NCBI GenBank assembly: GCA_947588645.1
Contig: CANPYO010000010.1
Span: 1 to 38,074 of the forward strand
Source: an uncultured Akkermansia sp.
GTDB lineage: Bacteria > Verrucomicrobiota > Verrucomicrobiia > Verrucomicrobiales > Akkermansiaceae
Length of the DNA stretch: 38,074 nt
Reading direction: 5' to 3'
Positions 11,401 through 20,718 of the stretch are shown here, piece by piece. Each line of letters begins with the position of its first letter. Position 1 is the first letter of the stretch. The notes beneath the pieces were generated by a model. It was not told the origin of the DNA, searched no databases, and saw nothing but the letters and a program-made list of their open reading frames with translations. Both the position numbers and the translations under genes were made by a program.

Positions 11401-14400
11401 ACCCGGAAACTTTGCAGTTTTCCTTCAATGAAGTCGAGCAAGCCCCTGACGGCAGCAATAACCTGTGGATTGAGTTTGGTGAGGGTTGTGCGGAAACGAC
11501 TCTCGGAAGCGCCAGGATCGGTGCACGTACGATTGTGCTTTCGGGTGCATCGACAGTGGTGAATTTCTCAAGCTCCTCCACGTTGGACGGGGTGGAGGAG
11601 CTCGTCGTGGGTGGAGGTGTGCATTTCACCATTGACTCAGAGAAGATTGGCCCGGACGTTGAGATCAACATGGAGAGGACGACTTTCCGGCTCAACACCG
11701 GGGATTGGGAGACGGATGAGGATGACAATTACTCTCTCTCGATTTCCGGTGAGACTGTCACAGTCGGTTATCTTGAGGCGGGTTTGGATTCCGATTCCGG
11801 TACCGGTGCGCGTGTCAAATTGGGCCACAGCGCCTCCCTGACTGTTGAGGGGGTGAATGGGACGAATCTCGTGATTTCGGGCGACTCAGAATCCTCGATG
11901 CTCATCAAGGAAGGAGGCGTGCTTTCCGGGGCGCTTGTCGTTCAGAATGGGTTAAACCTCAATTTGCAACGCGGAACTTTCCACGTGAATGAGATCAGGG
12001 GGGAGGCTCTCACTCGGCTCACATTGGGCAATCAAGAAGGTGATCCTACTACTCTTCATTTCGAAACGGGTACGTTGAGGGCGAGCGCGCTCTCTCTGGT
12101 TGGTAATGCAACGATTGAACTGAAAGCGGGAAGTTTGCTGGATCTCGGAGACATCGATTTCGGAGGTGAAGATCGAAAAGCTTATAAGTTGACCATTAAG
12201 ATTTTGGGCTGGGACGGGGAAGAAGATTGTCAGCTCTTTGACGATGAGGAGGGCGGGCAGTGGAGCCTGTTCGGGGACATCATTCGGAAGCAGCTGGACA
12301 ATTTCGCCTTCTTCAAAGGCGATGGTGAAGAGGGGGATGAGGTCGTGAAGGTCGATTTGACCCCTGATGGTAAACTGGTGATTTTGAACACGGTGGGAGG
12401 TTACGACTGGACCTCTTCGGAAAGAACGGTGACGCTGAGCGACAGACTCGAACGCGATGCGGGATGGTCGACGACCGGTAGTGTCGACGGCACCAAGACG
12501 GTGGCTTTGCTGGGCGTGAGCACGGAGGAGGTTGTCGTGACGGTGGATGGTGGAGAGGACAACCGTGTGGACATGAAGGCGCTGATTGTGGGGAGGGAGG
12601 GAGATGCGGAGATTTCCTACACCTTCTCTGCCGTGTCCGATCTTGAAGAAGGTGAAGAAGACCAGATTCAGACGATACGACTGATGGTGGGGCACGCGGA
12701 AGGAACGGAAGAAATGGAAGGAGCGGAAGAGATGAAGGAAGGGATGACCATCTATGCCAGCAGCACCTTTGGCGAGCGTGTGGCGGTGGATGCGACCGGA
12801 TCAACGGTGGCAGTAAAAGGCGGCATCACGACCTTTGAGAGCGGCAGCTTGCTCACGGCGGATAAGTTGACGATTACCGGCAACGGAACGACGGTGATCC
12901 TGCGTGCCGTGGGGGGATCGGTGAACGTGAAGGGGGGGCTGGAAGATCAGATAGATGGTGAACAAGTCATCGGAGTAGAGGGCGAGGGTGGCATTGAGAT
13001 AGGTGAAGGAGCCACGTTGCGGCTGGAGTCAGCAAATGCCTTTGGCTCCCAAGCCTATGCGAAAGGACAAGGTACGGTGGATGTCGCCATTGGCGGTGAT
13101 GAAGTAGTAACTGGGGAATGGAACAACTGGTTTGGTTACCTTTTCCCAGCGGTAGACTATGAGGGAGCTGAGCTCACGCTGCAGCTCAGCAACGACACGG
13201 ATCTCGGTCTGCGCGGCGAGCTGGGTGACCGTTTGCAGAATGTCCGGAAAGTCGTTGTTACTTCCGGCAGCCGCGTCATTGTAACAGGTGAAGGGAGTCT
13301 TTTCCGCCTCTTTGGTGGTGAAGAGGAGATTCATGAACTGCACATCGCCGGAACCGGGAGGGACGAAACGAGCGCCGCCTTGCAAATCGGTGATTATGAG
13401 CAAACAATCAGCTGGGCTTTTGTGCTGGATGATGATGCCACGGTGTCCAACGTTGCGGCGATGAAGTTGTCCGGCGAGTTTAATGGCGGTTCGGGGGAGA
13501 ATGCCTTCACCCTCACGAAGAAGGGAGAAGGTGAAATGGTGCTGGAACAGGGCTTTTCCACGAAGGAGGGCAGTAGCGGCACAATTTATGTGGCAGAGGG
13601 GTCGTTGAGTCTGAACTGTGATGCCGGAGCCCTCGGAGCGTATACGGTGAGGCTCGGAGCAGGGAATACGGTGGTGAGTAACGTGGAAGGCATGCTTTCG
13701 CTCGGCACGTTTGAAGTTGTCGGGGGCGGTAGAGCTACGCTAAGGATGTCCGCGGAGCCTGGTTTTTCGAGTGAGAGTGGCTTGTTGAGTTTTGGCAACC
13801 TTTCGCTTGTTGACGGCAGTTCTCTCACGATTCAGCTTGCCGATTATAAGGATGAGTGGATCAATGAGTATAAGGACGGCTTCCAACTCTTTGATCCCCA
13901 AAATATCGGCTGGCTGCCGTCTGTGCTCGGGGCGATATCCTTCTCTTACCTCTCGGAAGATGGTGAGGAGCAAAGCCTGATGGATCGGGTGATCCTTGGT
14001 CAGGATGGTCGCCTCACTTGGGCTGCGCCTCTGCCGGAGGAAGGTGAAGGCTTGTATTGGGGGGGAGCGGAAAATGCGGGAAGCACCGTCACGCTGGGAG
14101 ATGACGGCAGTGTCGTTTGGTCTGACGAGCCTGATGGACGGGGAGAGCTTCAAGGGTGGGAGTCTGGCAAACATGTGGTTTTGGAGGCGGCGAGCGGAGA
14201 CATTGAGGTAACGATTGCAAGCCGTGGCGCATCGATGAGGAACTTGACCGTGGGGAAGGTTGGTGCAGCGAACACATACACCTTCAAGGGCACGACGGGA
14301 GGCGACCGGACGATGTCGTTGACGGAAGGAATGACGATTCTTTCCAACAGCGTCTTTGAAGACGGTGTGGCAGTGGAAGTTGGAAGCGAAGCGGACGGAA

Positions 14401-17400
14401 AGGCCATAGATGTGAAGGACGGCACGACGATCTTTGAGCGCGGCAGCTCGCTCACGGCGGGTAAATTGACTGTCAGAGGCAGCGCCACAAAGGTGATTCT
14501 GAGAGGGGACGAGGGATCGGTGGACGTGAGAGGAAAGCTTGATTTCCAGAGAGATTCGAGCGGCGCTGTGGTTGGGGTGACGGGCGAGGGCGGCATCGAG
14601 GTAGGTCTAGGGGCCACGCTGAGACTGGAATCCAACGCTTTTGGCACTAACACCACTCGTTTCGCCTACGTGCAGGGTAAGGGTACGGTGGAGATTGCTA
14701 TCGGCGGTGATTTGACCGGGGATGCAAACAACTGGTTTGGCTACCTTTTCCCGGAGGTAGATTATAAGGAAGACAAGGTCACGTTGAAGCTGGTCGGGGA
14801 TACTTCTCTTTCCCTGCGCAGCGCACTGGGTAACCGCTTGCAGAATGCACAGAATGTCGTTGTTGCCTCCGGCAGCAGTGTGATTGCAACGGATGACGGG
14901 GGACTCTTCACCGTGGGAGAAGGTCATGAACTTCACATTGCCGGAACCGGAAGAGACGAAGCGGGCGCCCTGCAATCCAACGGTGCGCAGACAATCAGCT
15001 GGGCTTTTGTGTTGGATGACAGCGCCACGGTGTCCAACGCTGCGGCGATGACGTTGTCCGGCGAGTTTAATGGCGGGGGACACACCTTGACCAAGAAAGG
15101 CGCAGGCGTGCTGGAGCTGGCGGATGGTTTCTCCACGAAAAAGGAGAGCAGAGGCACGATTTCTGTGGCGGAGGGTACGTTGAAGCTGAGTTACGCCGCG
15201 AATGTCGGGGAGCTGACGGGCGACGAAGCGCCGGAGTATTTGGAGAATTACACCGTTCAGCTTGCGGAGGGTACGACGCTGGAGAGTGCAGCTCCCGACG
15301 AGATTGTGGTGCAGAGACTCTCCGGCGAGGGCTCGGTTCTTGTCGAGAGCGGACAGCTTACGGTGGGGAGTGCGGAGGAAAGCCAGTTCAACCAGCTGAC
15401 CCTCAGTACGGACGCTAAGGTGCGGGTTAATGAGGGTACGCTGAAGGCAGCGACTCTGAATCTCTCCGGCACGACGGGAACAGGTCTCATCGTCAATATG
15501 GAAGGGGGAGCCAAACTGGACTTCGGCGGGATACGTCTCGGTGCGGATGGCAGACTGGTCATCGAACTGGTCGGGTATAGCGAGGAGGGTGGTTACAATG
15601 AGGATGGCTATCACCTTTTCGAGGAAAGCACCTTCGGCGACGTGTGGAGTGATTTGTTGGCAAACGGCAAGAGGTGGGAGGATATCTTCATTATTACCGG
15701 AGAAGGGCTGGACGACAAGATGCTGACCTTGGACAGCGAGGGCTTGCTCAGCATAGGGTCGGGCGGTATGGAGTGGCAGGGCGGTAGTACGTGGTCGGAT
15801 GCTTCCGGTGAGGAATGGGAAGGCGGCGAGTCGCCTGACGGGAAAGATGTGCTCTTCACCGAGCTGGGATCCGAGGGAGGCCGCGGCAATGTCGAGATTG
15901 ATGGCACGGTGACGCCGTCGAATGTCAATGTACGCGGAGGTAGTTACACCCTCGTTCAGAAGGAAGGCAGTGAAGGTGGACTTGACATCGGTCGTGAGCT
16001 GAGGGTGGGTGGCAGCAGCGATGATGCCAGTCTGACCCTTAAGTTGAAGAATACTCGCATCCCGGAGATCACGCTGATGGATAGGGGAACCCTCGTGCTG
16101 GCTCATGATGAGGCTCTGACTCAGGAGACCACGATCAGATTCCGCGGTGGTGTGCTGGCATTCAGCGAGGTCTCGTTGGAGAATCCCGATGTGAGCAGCT
16201 ATGTGGCCAGAGGCGGAGATGGTGGAAGCTCCAAGGCTTTGAAAGTGAGCGTTGATAGCGTGGCTTACAAAGGGGGAGTGACTTGGGGGAACGCCGACAC
16301 GTCCGTGGAAGGTAACGGGGGTCTGTCGCTCGCGTTGAATGACGAGGGCATCGAGAAGGGCGGTGATGGAGACTTCACGCTGGAGTGGAGGGAAGAGAAC
16401 AATGCGGAACACAGTGGAGCCATTACCGTGGTCGGCGGCAAGCTGATTTACAAGGTGCATACCGGGGAAGGAGCTGCCGTAAAACTGAGCGGTGATGCGA
16501 ACGTGGAAAGCTCCCAGCTGGATCTGACTGTCGACGGTTCGGGAACCGTGGAGTACAGCGGCAAGATAACGGGGAACGGCACGGTGGCTCTCGGCAGCAG
16601 CGGAGGCAAGGTGAAGATGAGCGGCGACAACAGCGGCTTCGCCGGCACGATCAGCGTGAATGAGGGTACCATTGAGGTGGGCAACGACAAGAATGCCCAG
16701 GATGGCGAGGCCTCCGGTGCTTTGGGCGGAGAGAACACGACTCTGGTGCTCAATGGTGGCAACTTGAGCGGCAGCAAAGTCGTGAAGACCGGCAAAGTGA
16801 ACGTGAACTCGGATGCTACACTGAGCGGCGTAACTCTTGCCGGCAAAGTGAAAGGCAGTTCCAGTTTAACCGCAGGAAACAACACGATTGCCGGGTTGAG
16901 CGGTGATATCCAAGAATATTCCGGCGAGTTGAAGACGGGGAACAGTGGTACATGGAAGCTGGTCGACGGGGCGCTCGCCGGTCAGGGAGGCGTGGTAAGC
17001 AACACGGTGAGCGGCAATGGAACCGTACGCTTCCTCGGGGCAGCTGTCTACGATGGTGAAGTACTCGGGAACGTAACATTGGAGGGTGCCGGAAGCGATG
17101 GTGCACAACTTGTCATCATCTCGGATAAGAAAACGGAAGCCAGAGCGAAACTGAAGGGACAGGTTACCTTGGGCAACTCGGAAAAGCAGGCGAAGTGGTT
17201 GGGGAATACCCTGGTAAGCGGTAACATTACCCTGGCCAATGTGGAGCTGGCTTCCGGAGGCATTACCAACAAGGCTGACGCGAAATTGTACGTGAATACC
17301 GCTGCGACGGCCCAAGAAGATGGCGGCATGGCAGCTTCCGGCGCTCGCTCTGAGAGCTTGGGTGCCACCGTGGTGAATGTGAACGGAATGAGAGCTGAGA

Positions 17401-20400
17401 ATCTGGATGGCATCACCATCAATGAGCACGGTCAGCTCACCGGCATTACTGGCAACTACACGGCTGATGGTGCGCACCAACTCGAGCTGCACTTTGCGGC
17501 CGAAAACGTGGGCGGCAGTTCGACGGTCGGCGAGGAAGAAAAGGCTCTCGTTGTTGTCGGGGAAGATCCGAACTTCGCCCTGAGCGCTGCGGACAAGGAG
17601 GACGTGGGTCTCTGGCTGTCGTTTGATGCCGTGATGGGTGTCATTCATAAGATGAGACCGGAAAGTGAGGATGCCGACGGCGAAGAGGCCGTTGGAGACG
17701 GTTTGAGAGATGTGTACCTGCATTTGCTCCAAGGTGAGGGTGCTCAGCTTACCATAGGAGATGGCACGCTGAGTGTAAACGATCTGAAGGGTGACTCGGC
17801 ACAATTGCTCGAAATGCTGGACATTGAAGAAGTGGCCGTGGATGGAGGAAGCATTAGGGTGACGGGGTCTGTCGGGAATGTCTTTGTGGCGCCGAGCGGA
17901 TCCTCTACACTGACGGATGCATCTGCGTTGAGCGAGATGGATGCCGTTGTGCTTGCCGACTCTACGGATGAGCTGACGCTGGATCTGGATGGCAAAGTCG
18001 GCGGCGCCACTCTGAACAACCTGCTGGGTGTGGACGGCAGCCAGTTGCACTTGCAAAACAGCGATAGGGAAGACCCGACTGGAGCGAACCGTCTGGAGGT
18101 GACATTCCGCAATGCCAAAGTCAGTATCAAAGATGAAGACAAACACCCTGTGGAGGAGCCGGATCTGGGCGAGACCACCGTGGAAGGGCAGCACACCACC
18201 TTCAATGGCACGATCGACGGCGGCGAAGGCGTGGATGTGAAGAAGACCGGCTTGGGCACGCTGTCTGTCGGTGGCGACTTTACACTGGGGGATGGTACGA
18301 CCACCATCACTGCCGGCGCACTGAAATTGCGTGGCGCTAAAAACAGCTTCAACAACCTGGTTTTCGACTACGCGAATGAGCAGCAGCAGATCGATAAGGG
18401 CGAGGACAACCGCGGCTTGCTGCTGAAAGGCGGAAGGACGACAGTGGGGGGAAGTATCAGCGAGGGAGCGCTGAAAAAAGGCGACATCGTACTGAGCGAG
18501 GGTGCCGAGCTCATGTTGGATGGCGAGAGCAACTTGGAGGGCACCGCCATAACCGGCGATGGCTCGGCTAAATTGACCCTTACCGGGCGCGACGATCGGG
18601 GCGCTAGCCTCATGTTGTCCGGTGGAGAGAATGTGGCCTTGGGAGAGGATGGCAAACGCACTGTGCTTTCTGGTGTGGATGTGGAGTTGCGAGAGGGGTC
18701 GAGTCTGGGAGTGAGCGGGAGTGAGGCTGCAATCAAGGACAGCGACCTGACGCTGGAAAAGGGCGCCAAGTTGACCCTGACCGACGGCGCCACCATTACA
18801 GGCAGCTCCGCAACGATGAACAACAGTCTCGCCTCAATCGACCTGGGCAGCAGCGCGCAGAACTCTCTCACCGCCCTGAACGGCAACGGCACGCTGATGA
18901 GCGACGAGGGTGGCAACACCACCATCACGGGTGAGGCTGGTCCGAGTGTGTTCTCCGGCAAGTTCGCAAATTCGAATGACAGTAGAGGCGCGGGCAAACT
19001 GACTGTCGCCAAAGGCGCGGATGTCACGCTGGATAATGTGGATACGAGTGCGGCAGGTGGCAGCACCACCAAAGCCTGGGATGTGGAAGTGCAGGATGGT
19101 GGCAGGCTCACGCTGGATGTGAGCAAGTCCAAAGCCGGCGAAAAAGTAGTGTTGGGCGATGTGAGCTTCGGTACCAACAATACCGTCAATCTCAAGGTGA
19201 ACAGCTCCGACTACAACGCGGACGACGCCAGCACCATTGAGGGCAATTCATTGACTTTCGGAGACAATACCACGGTGGTGCTGGATGCCTCTTCGGGCGA
19301 AATCTGGGACGGCAGCAATAAGAAGTTGACGCTGGGTCATTGGGGCGTCATCAACGGCAGCGCGAGTGACATCGATGTTCAGCTGACTGGTGCCGGTTTC
19401 TTCCTTGCCGAGGTGAAGGGCATTCAAATCGTCAAAGAATCGACGGTGGAAATTCAGCTGGAGGATGCCAAGGATAACAAGTTCGAACGTGCTATCCCGA
19501 ACGGCGAAAAGAATACGATGGCGGGCGCCTCGATGGTGTGGGAATCACTCAAATACAAGTCGAGCGTCGAATCGCTTGCCGATGTGCTGTCCAACAGCGA
19601 TTCTGACTACGCTCTCATGGTGCACTCTCTCATTACTCAGCTCGACGGCGGGCAGATGGAGTCGCTCAAGAATGCCTTGGCGGCGGTTGCCGGTTCCTCT
19701 GTTGCAACCATAGGTCCGGCGGTGATGGAAGACTTGCACCGGCAGCTCAAATCCATCCGCAATCGCACCACCACCATGGCCAGCGATGCGACCTATGATC
19801 ATTATGATCGACTGCCGCTTTGGCATGCGTGGATCAATGGTGAGGGCGGTTACCACAAGATGGATGCTGACAGCCTTATGCCCGGCTATACCCTCAATAA
19901 CTGGGGTGGAACGGTCGGTGTGGATGTGGATATGACTCCTCGATCCACTATCGGCTTGGCCATCACCGCCATGTATGGCAACTTGAAGCCGGAGTCGGTG
20001 GATGCAGCCACGGGTAACGTCGATACCACATACCTGAGCGGATTCGTGCGTGGCACGAGTGGTGCGTGGATTCACACTTTTGTGATGAGCGGTGGCAAGG
20101 CCGATGTGCAACTGGATCGCACCGTCAATTATGGATCGGGCAGCTACAGAACTCGTGGTTCCACCGACGGCTATGTGCTGGGCGCCGTGTACGAGGTGGG
20201 TTACACCAAACTTGTCTCCCCGCGCGGCACCTTTGCTCTGCAGCCTGTCTTCAATGTGGAGGCGCGCCACGCCAGCATCAAGGGCTATACGGAATCGGGT
20301 TCCGATGCAGGTTTGCACGTGGATGACATCTCACAAGATGTGATCACTTTTGGTTTGGGGGCGCGTATGCAGAGCATCGTCGGTGAAAACGCCTTTAACC

Positions 20401-20663
20401 GCACGGCTATCTTCGAGACCCGCATGTTGCTGAAGGCTGACGCAGGTGACCGTTCCGGCTCGGTCAATAATACCTTGCTGGGCTCTGCCTCGAGTTCTGA
20501 AGTGGAAAGCGCTGAGGTGGGAGCCGTCGGAGTAGAGGTAGGCGCAGGTCTTACTATCCCGTTAGGCGCTTCCTCCGGCAGCATCTTCATGGATGCTTCC
20601 ATGGAGTGGCGTAAGGGATGGACGAGCGTCGATGCCTCGGTAGGCTACCGCATCAACTTCTGA
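5460..20663 (+). CDS. Giant type V (classical) autotransporter, about 5067 aa, with PATR-type beta-strand repeats
   Basis: Leader MKLHLPSGLRKALLACLAAVALPPA. Repeated autotransporter-associated beta-strand motifs (e.g. TLTKKGDGTLEFGANFSTKEGSSGTVAVEEGTLKLS). C-terminal barrel domain from about LPLWHAWINGEGGYHKMD to a terminal ...SVGYRINF ending in Phe. The track ORF starts at 5415; the ATG at 5460 gives the leader shared with the second autotransporter. Confidence 0.93.
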   Translation: MKLHLPSGLRKALLACLAAVALPPATVPTTIASASGIAAVFLIASQRAAAEVITMQGGDTHEVTSGGESAESLILNGSGGIAQVKFLNSGDTLTITGEVSGTSGIDLRVVPDMDPNKGRIVFEQGGTIEGSLKVFSQAEVVIGKGEGNVTLSVGGLGGNGFNFSAAGSNEVTLKITGTGGEALGGVANNTGENTTKEQISSTIGEHVTLELADSAAQKLSGVRVQGKVKLGADSNLTSGWVKWRSKHNILEGGLEGSGTLAVNNSTLHIEKTAIVGYTGKLDIQETGVLDLQTSFESGTISLATGSTIQLSSGTLKTTTLELGENAATLEMALTGSATRLSFNTINQSGEGKLTVKLIGWDQVKVSGYQLFASDDDQWSTLWSEIGNRWQDIFEFQDADGTQLSEVELGVDGRLVVPESPFTWGGEGAGVTLGDNISGDGWSPATGEMDDTKTVVTLEGSATDVTVTVDGGDDNEVAMKSLTVGNDGGSATTYTFSAASDQTLKLSAGMTINDSSVFSKHVAVDATGSTVAVNGGTTTFERGSSLTAGKLTISGQGTVVELHSGAGSVNMQGTLSNDVNGSNVVVGVNGDGGVEIGDGATLKLTSNVFSNLAYAKGLGTVDIAIGGAQTGEWNNWFGYLFPAVAYDGAELTLRLSNSTNLTLNGNLGDRLQNAKKVDIEDGSSVIVTTKGSGGQDLFNVGTGHELHIEGSGDGGAGALVIGQAETISWAFVLDGDATVANTAAMTLTGELDTGSDGKTLTKKGDGTLEFGANFSTKEGSSGTVAVEEGTLKLSNKTNANALQNHTIALASGSTLESGITGTVKALTGTGRLNVTEGELTLTDTTGSTLTSLHLAAGAELTVSKGDFAITDALTWGEGSVLKLGEKLTINLTGVTSTSLTAPEGGHKLKIDLARGALDQNNSYQLFRGWQKGWNADLFEFTMGGEGIDESVYTDLKVGEDGKLTWTDSFTWDGDSNQVTLGGPVAGDSGWSGSGDVNDSKSVTLEGKDQAEVNVTVSGGDSGEVDMKSLTIGKSDGTTTYSFSASGESNQTLKVTDNITIKESTRFGDTVNVEAGGSVAVEGGSTTFGNGSLTAGKLTVRGDGTVVKLGETSVDVKGGLEVDSESGAVTGTGGITINTGATLRMTQQGSLTREAFVDGDGTLEVAFGGSSEAGEDNWFGYLFPAVEYKPQEDATHAGVANVKITDGTQLTVAGNLGNRAQNISNLYVAENSSVTVSDADEGNLFAEGEGHTLYLAGSGQDREGALQFGGTTTHIVAWGVSLDGGDATISNAADVMLTGQLDTASRTLTKKGNGVLELAGGFSTKGASASLARAVARAFSTSANGDSGTIAVEKGTLKLSYTENADALAGHTIQLSSGATLESGITGRVGTLAGTGDLRLSGETLTIGLAEGVQLQNLVMAGGGLIVSEGSFSIDDEWSWSQGAVLTLGTKGQKITLGENLVVSGEGGNKLTINLASDYLSDERSGQVKFFAGDWDARWADYFTFKVIGADEKEYKDVQLGSGGELIWGTEDSFTGITYDRTVPNVDGQDPLSGNKTIEVANNVAALRLAEGEVNLRFIGTAGANEEYCLNTEEDQFDEQKAFDLSKAKTVYFTGEGIFVEGGNFGNEDASPETIYVKGAQLKFRVDEGSTVIRSNFVIGTSTAGRKDDSVSVLGEAALSFGRPVETRGRLELREDAKITFFGAGIFTVDGALAGEGRELTLAGGEGGGDLGLTLKAGGKLASLTGDENVTVRLSGGNLELTQGSTLGGKLVGDGQAKLSVGDVSNGGGVFSIGSLEGALSSLTLYEGAEVSIGNTSGATLSTLALGNNAKVTLEEMGDGNITLTGKLSWGEGAKLGIERSLTINLGDGVSLAANGEKGSLLTIDLSSSVLEEMGAGGWQLFEGWKESWDEYIQFQVDGEAPTGKYSDLQLNEQGQLVWDQGVHNAYFPDLKYTDNPDEITGSETMPVEIPAGNQRFTVRLTNPETLQFSFNEVEQAPDGSNNLWIEFGEGCAETTLGSARIGARTIVLSGASTVVNFSSSSTLDGVEELVVGGGVHFTIDSEKIGPDVEINMERTTFRLNTGDWETDEDDNYSLSISGETVTVGYLEAGLDSDSGTGARVKLGHSASLTVEGVNGTNLVISGDSESSMLIKEGGVLSGALVVQNGLNLNLQRGTFHVNEIRGEALTRLTLGNQEGDPTTLHFETGTLRASALSLVGNATIELKAGSLLDLGDIDFGGEDRKAYKLTIKILGWDGEEDCQLFDDEEGGQWSLFGDIIRKQLDNFAFFKGDGEEGDEVVKVDLTPDGKLVILNTVGGYDWTSSERTVTLSDRLERDAGWSTTGSVDGTKTVALLGVSTEEVVVTVDGGEDNRVDMKALIVGREGDAEISYTFSAVSDLEEGEEDQIQTIRLMVGHAEGTEEMEGAEEMKEGMTIYASSTFGERVAVDATGSTVAVKGGITTFESGSLLTADKLTITGNGTTVILRAVGGSVNVKGGLEDQIDGEQVIGVEGEGGIEIGEGATLRLESANAFGSQAYAKGQGTVDVAIGGDEVVTGEWNNWFGYLFPAVDYEGAELTLQLSNDTDLGLRGELGDRLQNVRKVVVTSGSRVIVTGEGSLFRLFGGEEEIHELHIAGTGRDETSAALQIGDYEQTISWAFVLDDDATVSNVAAMKLSGEFNGGSGENAFTLTKKGEGEMVLEQGFSTKEGSSGTIYVAEGSLSLNCDAGALGAYTVRLGAGNTVVSNVEGMLSLGTFEVVGGGRATLRMSAEPGFSSESGLLSFGNLSLVDGSSLTIQLADYKDEWINEYKDGFQLFDPQNIGWLPSVLGAISFSYLSEDGEEQSLMDRVILGQDGRLTWAAPLPEEGEGLYWGGAENAGSTVTLGDDGSVVWSDEPDGRGELQGWESGKHVVLEAASGDIEVTIASRGASMRNLTVGKVGAANTYTFKGTTGGDRTMSLTEGMTILSNSVFEDGVAVEVGSEADGKAIDVKDGTTIFERGSSLTAGKLTVRGSATKVILRGDEGSVDVRGKLDFQRDSSGAVVGVTGEGGIEVGLGATLRLESNAFGTNTTRFAYVQGKGTVEIAIGGDLTGDANNWFGYLFPEVDYKEDKVTLKLVGDTSLSLRSALGNRLQNAQNVVVASGSSVIATDDGGLFTVGEGHELHIAGTGRDEAGALQSNGAQTISWAFVLDDSATVSNAAAMTLSGEFNGGGHTLTKKGAGVLELADGFSTKKESRGTISVAEGTLKLSYAANVGELTGDEAPEYLENYTVQLAEGTTLESAAPDEIVVQRLSGEGSVLVESGQLTVGSAEESQFNQLTLSTDAKVRVNEGTLKAATLNLSGTTGTGLIVNMEGGAKLDFGGIRLGADGRLVIELVGYSEEGGYNEDGYHLFEESTFGDVWSDLLANGKRWEDIFIITGEGLDDKMLTLDSEGLLSIGSGGMEWQGGSTWSDASGEEWEGGESPDGKDVLFTELGSEGGRGNVEIDGTVTPSNVNVRGGSYTLVQKEGSEGGLDIGRELRVGGSSDDASLTLKLKNTRIPEITLMDRGTLVLAHDEALTQETTIRFRGGVLAFSEVSLENPDVSSYVARGGDGGSSKALKVSVDSVAYKGGVTWGNADTSVEGNGGLSLALNDEGIEKGGDGDFTLEWREENNAEHSGAITVVGGKLIYKVHTGEGAAVKLSGDANVESSQLDLTVDGSGTVEYSGKITGNGTVALGSSGGKVKMSGDNSGFAGTISVNEGTIEVGNDKNAQDGEASGALGGENTTLVLNGGNLSGSKVVKTGKVNVNSDATLSGVTLAGKVKGSSSLTAGNNTIAGLSGDIQEYSGELKTGNSGTWKLVDGALAGQGGVVSNTVSGNGTVRFLGAAVYDGEVLGNVTLEGAGSDGAQLVIISDKKTEARAKLKGQVTLGNSEKQAKWLGNTLVSGNITLANVELASGGITNKADAKLYVNTAATAQEDGGMAASGARSESLGATVVNVNGMRAENLDGITINEHGQLTGITGNYTADGAHQLELHFAAENVGGSSTVGEEEKALVVVGEDPNFALSAADKEDVGLWLSFDAVMGVIHKMRPESEDADGEEAVGDGLRDVYLHLLQGEGAQLTIGDGTLSVNDLKGDSAQLLEMLDIEEVAVDGGSIRVTGSVGNVFVAPSGSSTLTDASALSEMDAVVLADSTDELTLDLDGKVGGATLNNLLGVDGSQLHLQNSDREDPTGANRLEVTFRNAKVSIKDEDKHPVEEPDLGETTVEGQHTTFNGTIDGGEGVDVKKTGLGTLSVGGDFTLGDGTTTITAGALKLRGAKNSFNNLVFDYANEQQQIDKGEDNRGLLLKGGRTTVGGSISEGALKKGDIVLSEGAELMLDGESNLEGTAITGDGSAKLTLTGRDDRGASLMLSGGENVALGEDGKRTVLSGVDVELREGSSLGVSGSEAAIKDSDLTLEKGAKLTLTDGATITGSSATMNNSLASIDLGSSAQNSLTALNGNGTLMSDEGGNTTITGEAGPSVFSGKFANSNDSRGAGKLTVAKGADVTLDNVDTSAAGGSTTKAWDVEVQDGGRLTLDVSKSKAGEKVVLGDVSFGTNNTVNLKVNSSDYNADDASTIEGNSLTFGDNTTVVLDASSGEIWDGSNKKLTLGHWGVINGSASDIDVQLTGAGFFLAEVKGIQIVKESTVEIQLEDAKDNKFERAIPNGEKNTMAGASMVWESLKYKSSVESLADVLSNSDSDYALMVHSLITQLDGGQMESLKNALAAVAGSSVATIGPAVMEDLHRQLKSIRNRTTTMASDATYDHYDRLPLWHAWINGEGGYHKMDADSLMPGYTLNNWGGTVGVDVDMTPRSTIGLAITAMYGNLKPESVDAATGNVDTTYLSGFVRGTSGAWIHTFVMSGGKADVQLDRTVNYGSGSYRTRGSTDGYVLGAVYEVGYTKLVSPRGTFALQPVFNVEARHASIKGYTESGSDAGLHVDDISQDVITFGLGARMQSIVGENAFNRTAIFETRMLLKADAGDRSGSVNNTLLGSASSSEVESAEVGAVGVEVGAGLTIPLGASSGSIFMDASMEWRKGWTSVDASVGYRINF

Positions 20664-20687
20664 TTCGTTTGTGACTTGCTCGCGAGT

Positions 20688-20718
20688 GAGCGCGCCCCAT
20701 CATGCGTGGAGCGCGCTC
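20688..20718 (+). terminator. Probable terminator hairpin after the giant autotransporter (GAGCGCGC...GCGCGCTC then GTTGTTGG)
   Basis: 8-bp GC stem with an inner CCA/TGG extension, 25 nt after the stop codon; the T-run is imperfect. Confidence 0.5.

Noticed and set aside
14607-16460. 617-aa minus-strand ORF, with other minus ORFs across 5682-20602
   Set aside because: Shadows of the giant autotransporter; their periodic similarity reflects the repeats in the sense gene.
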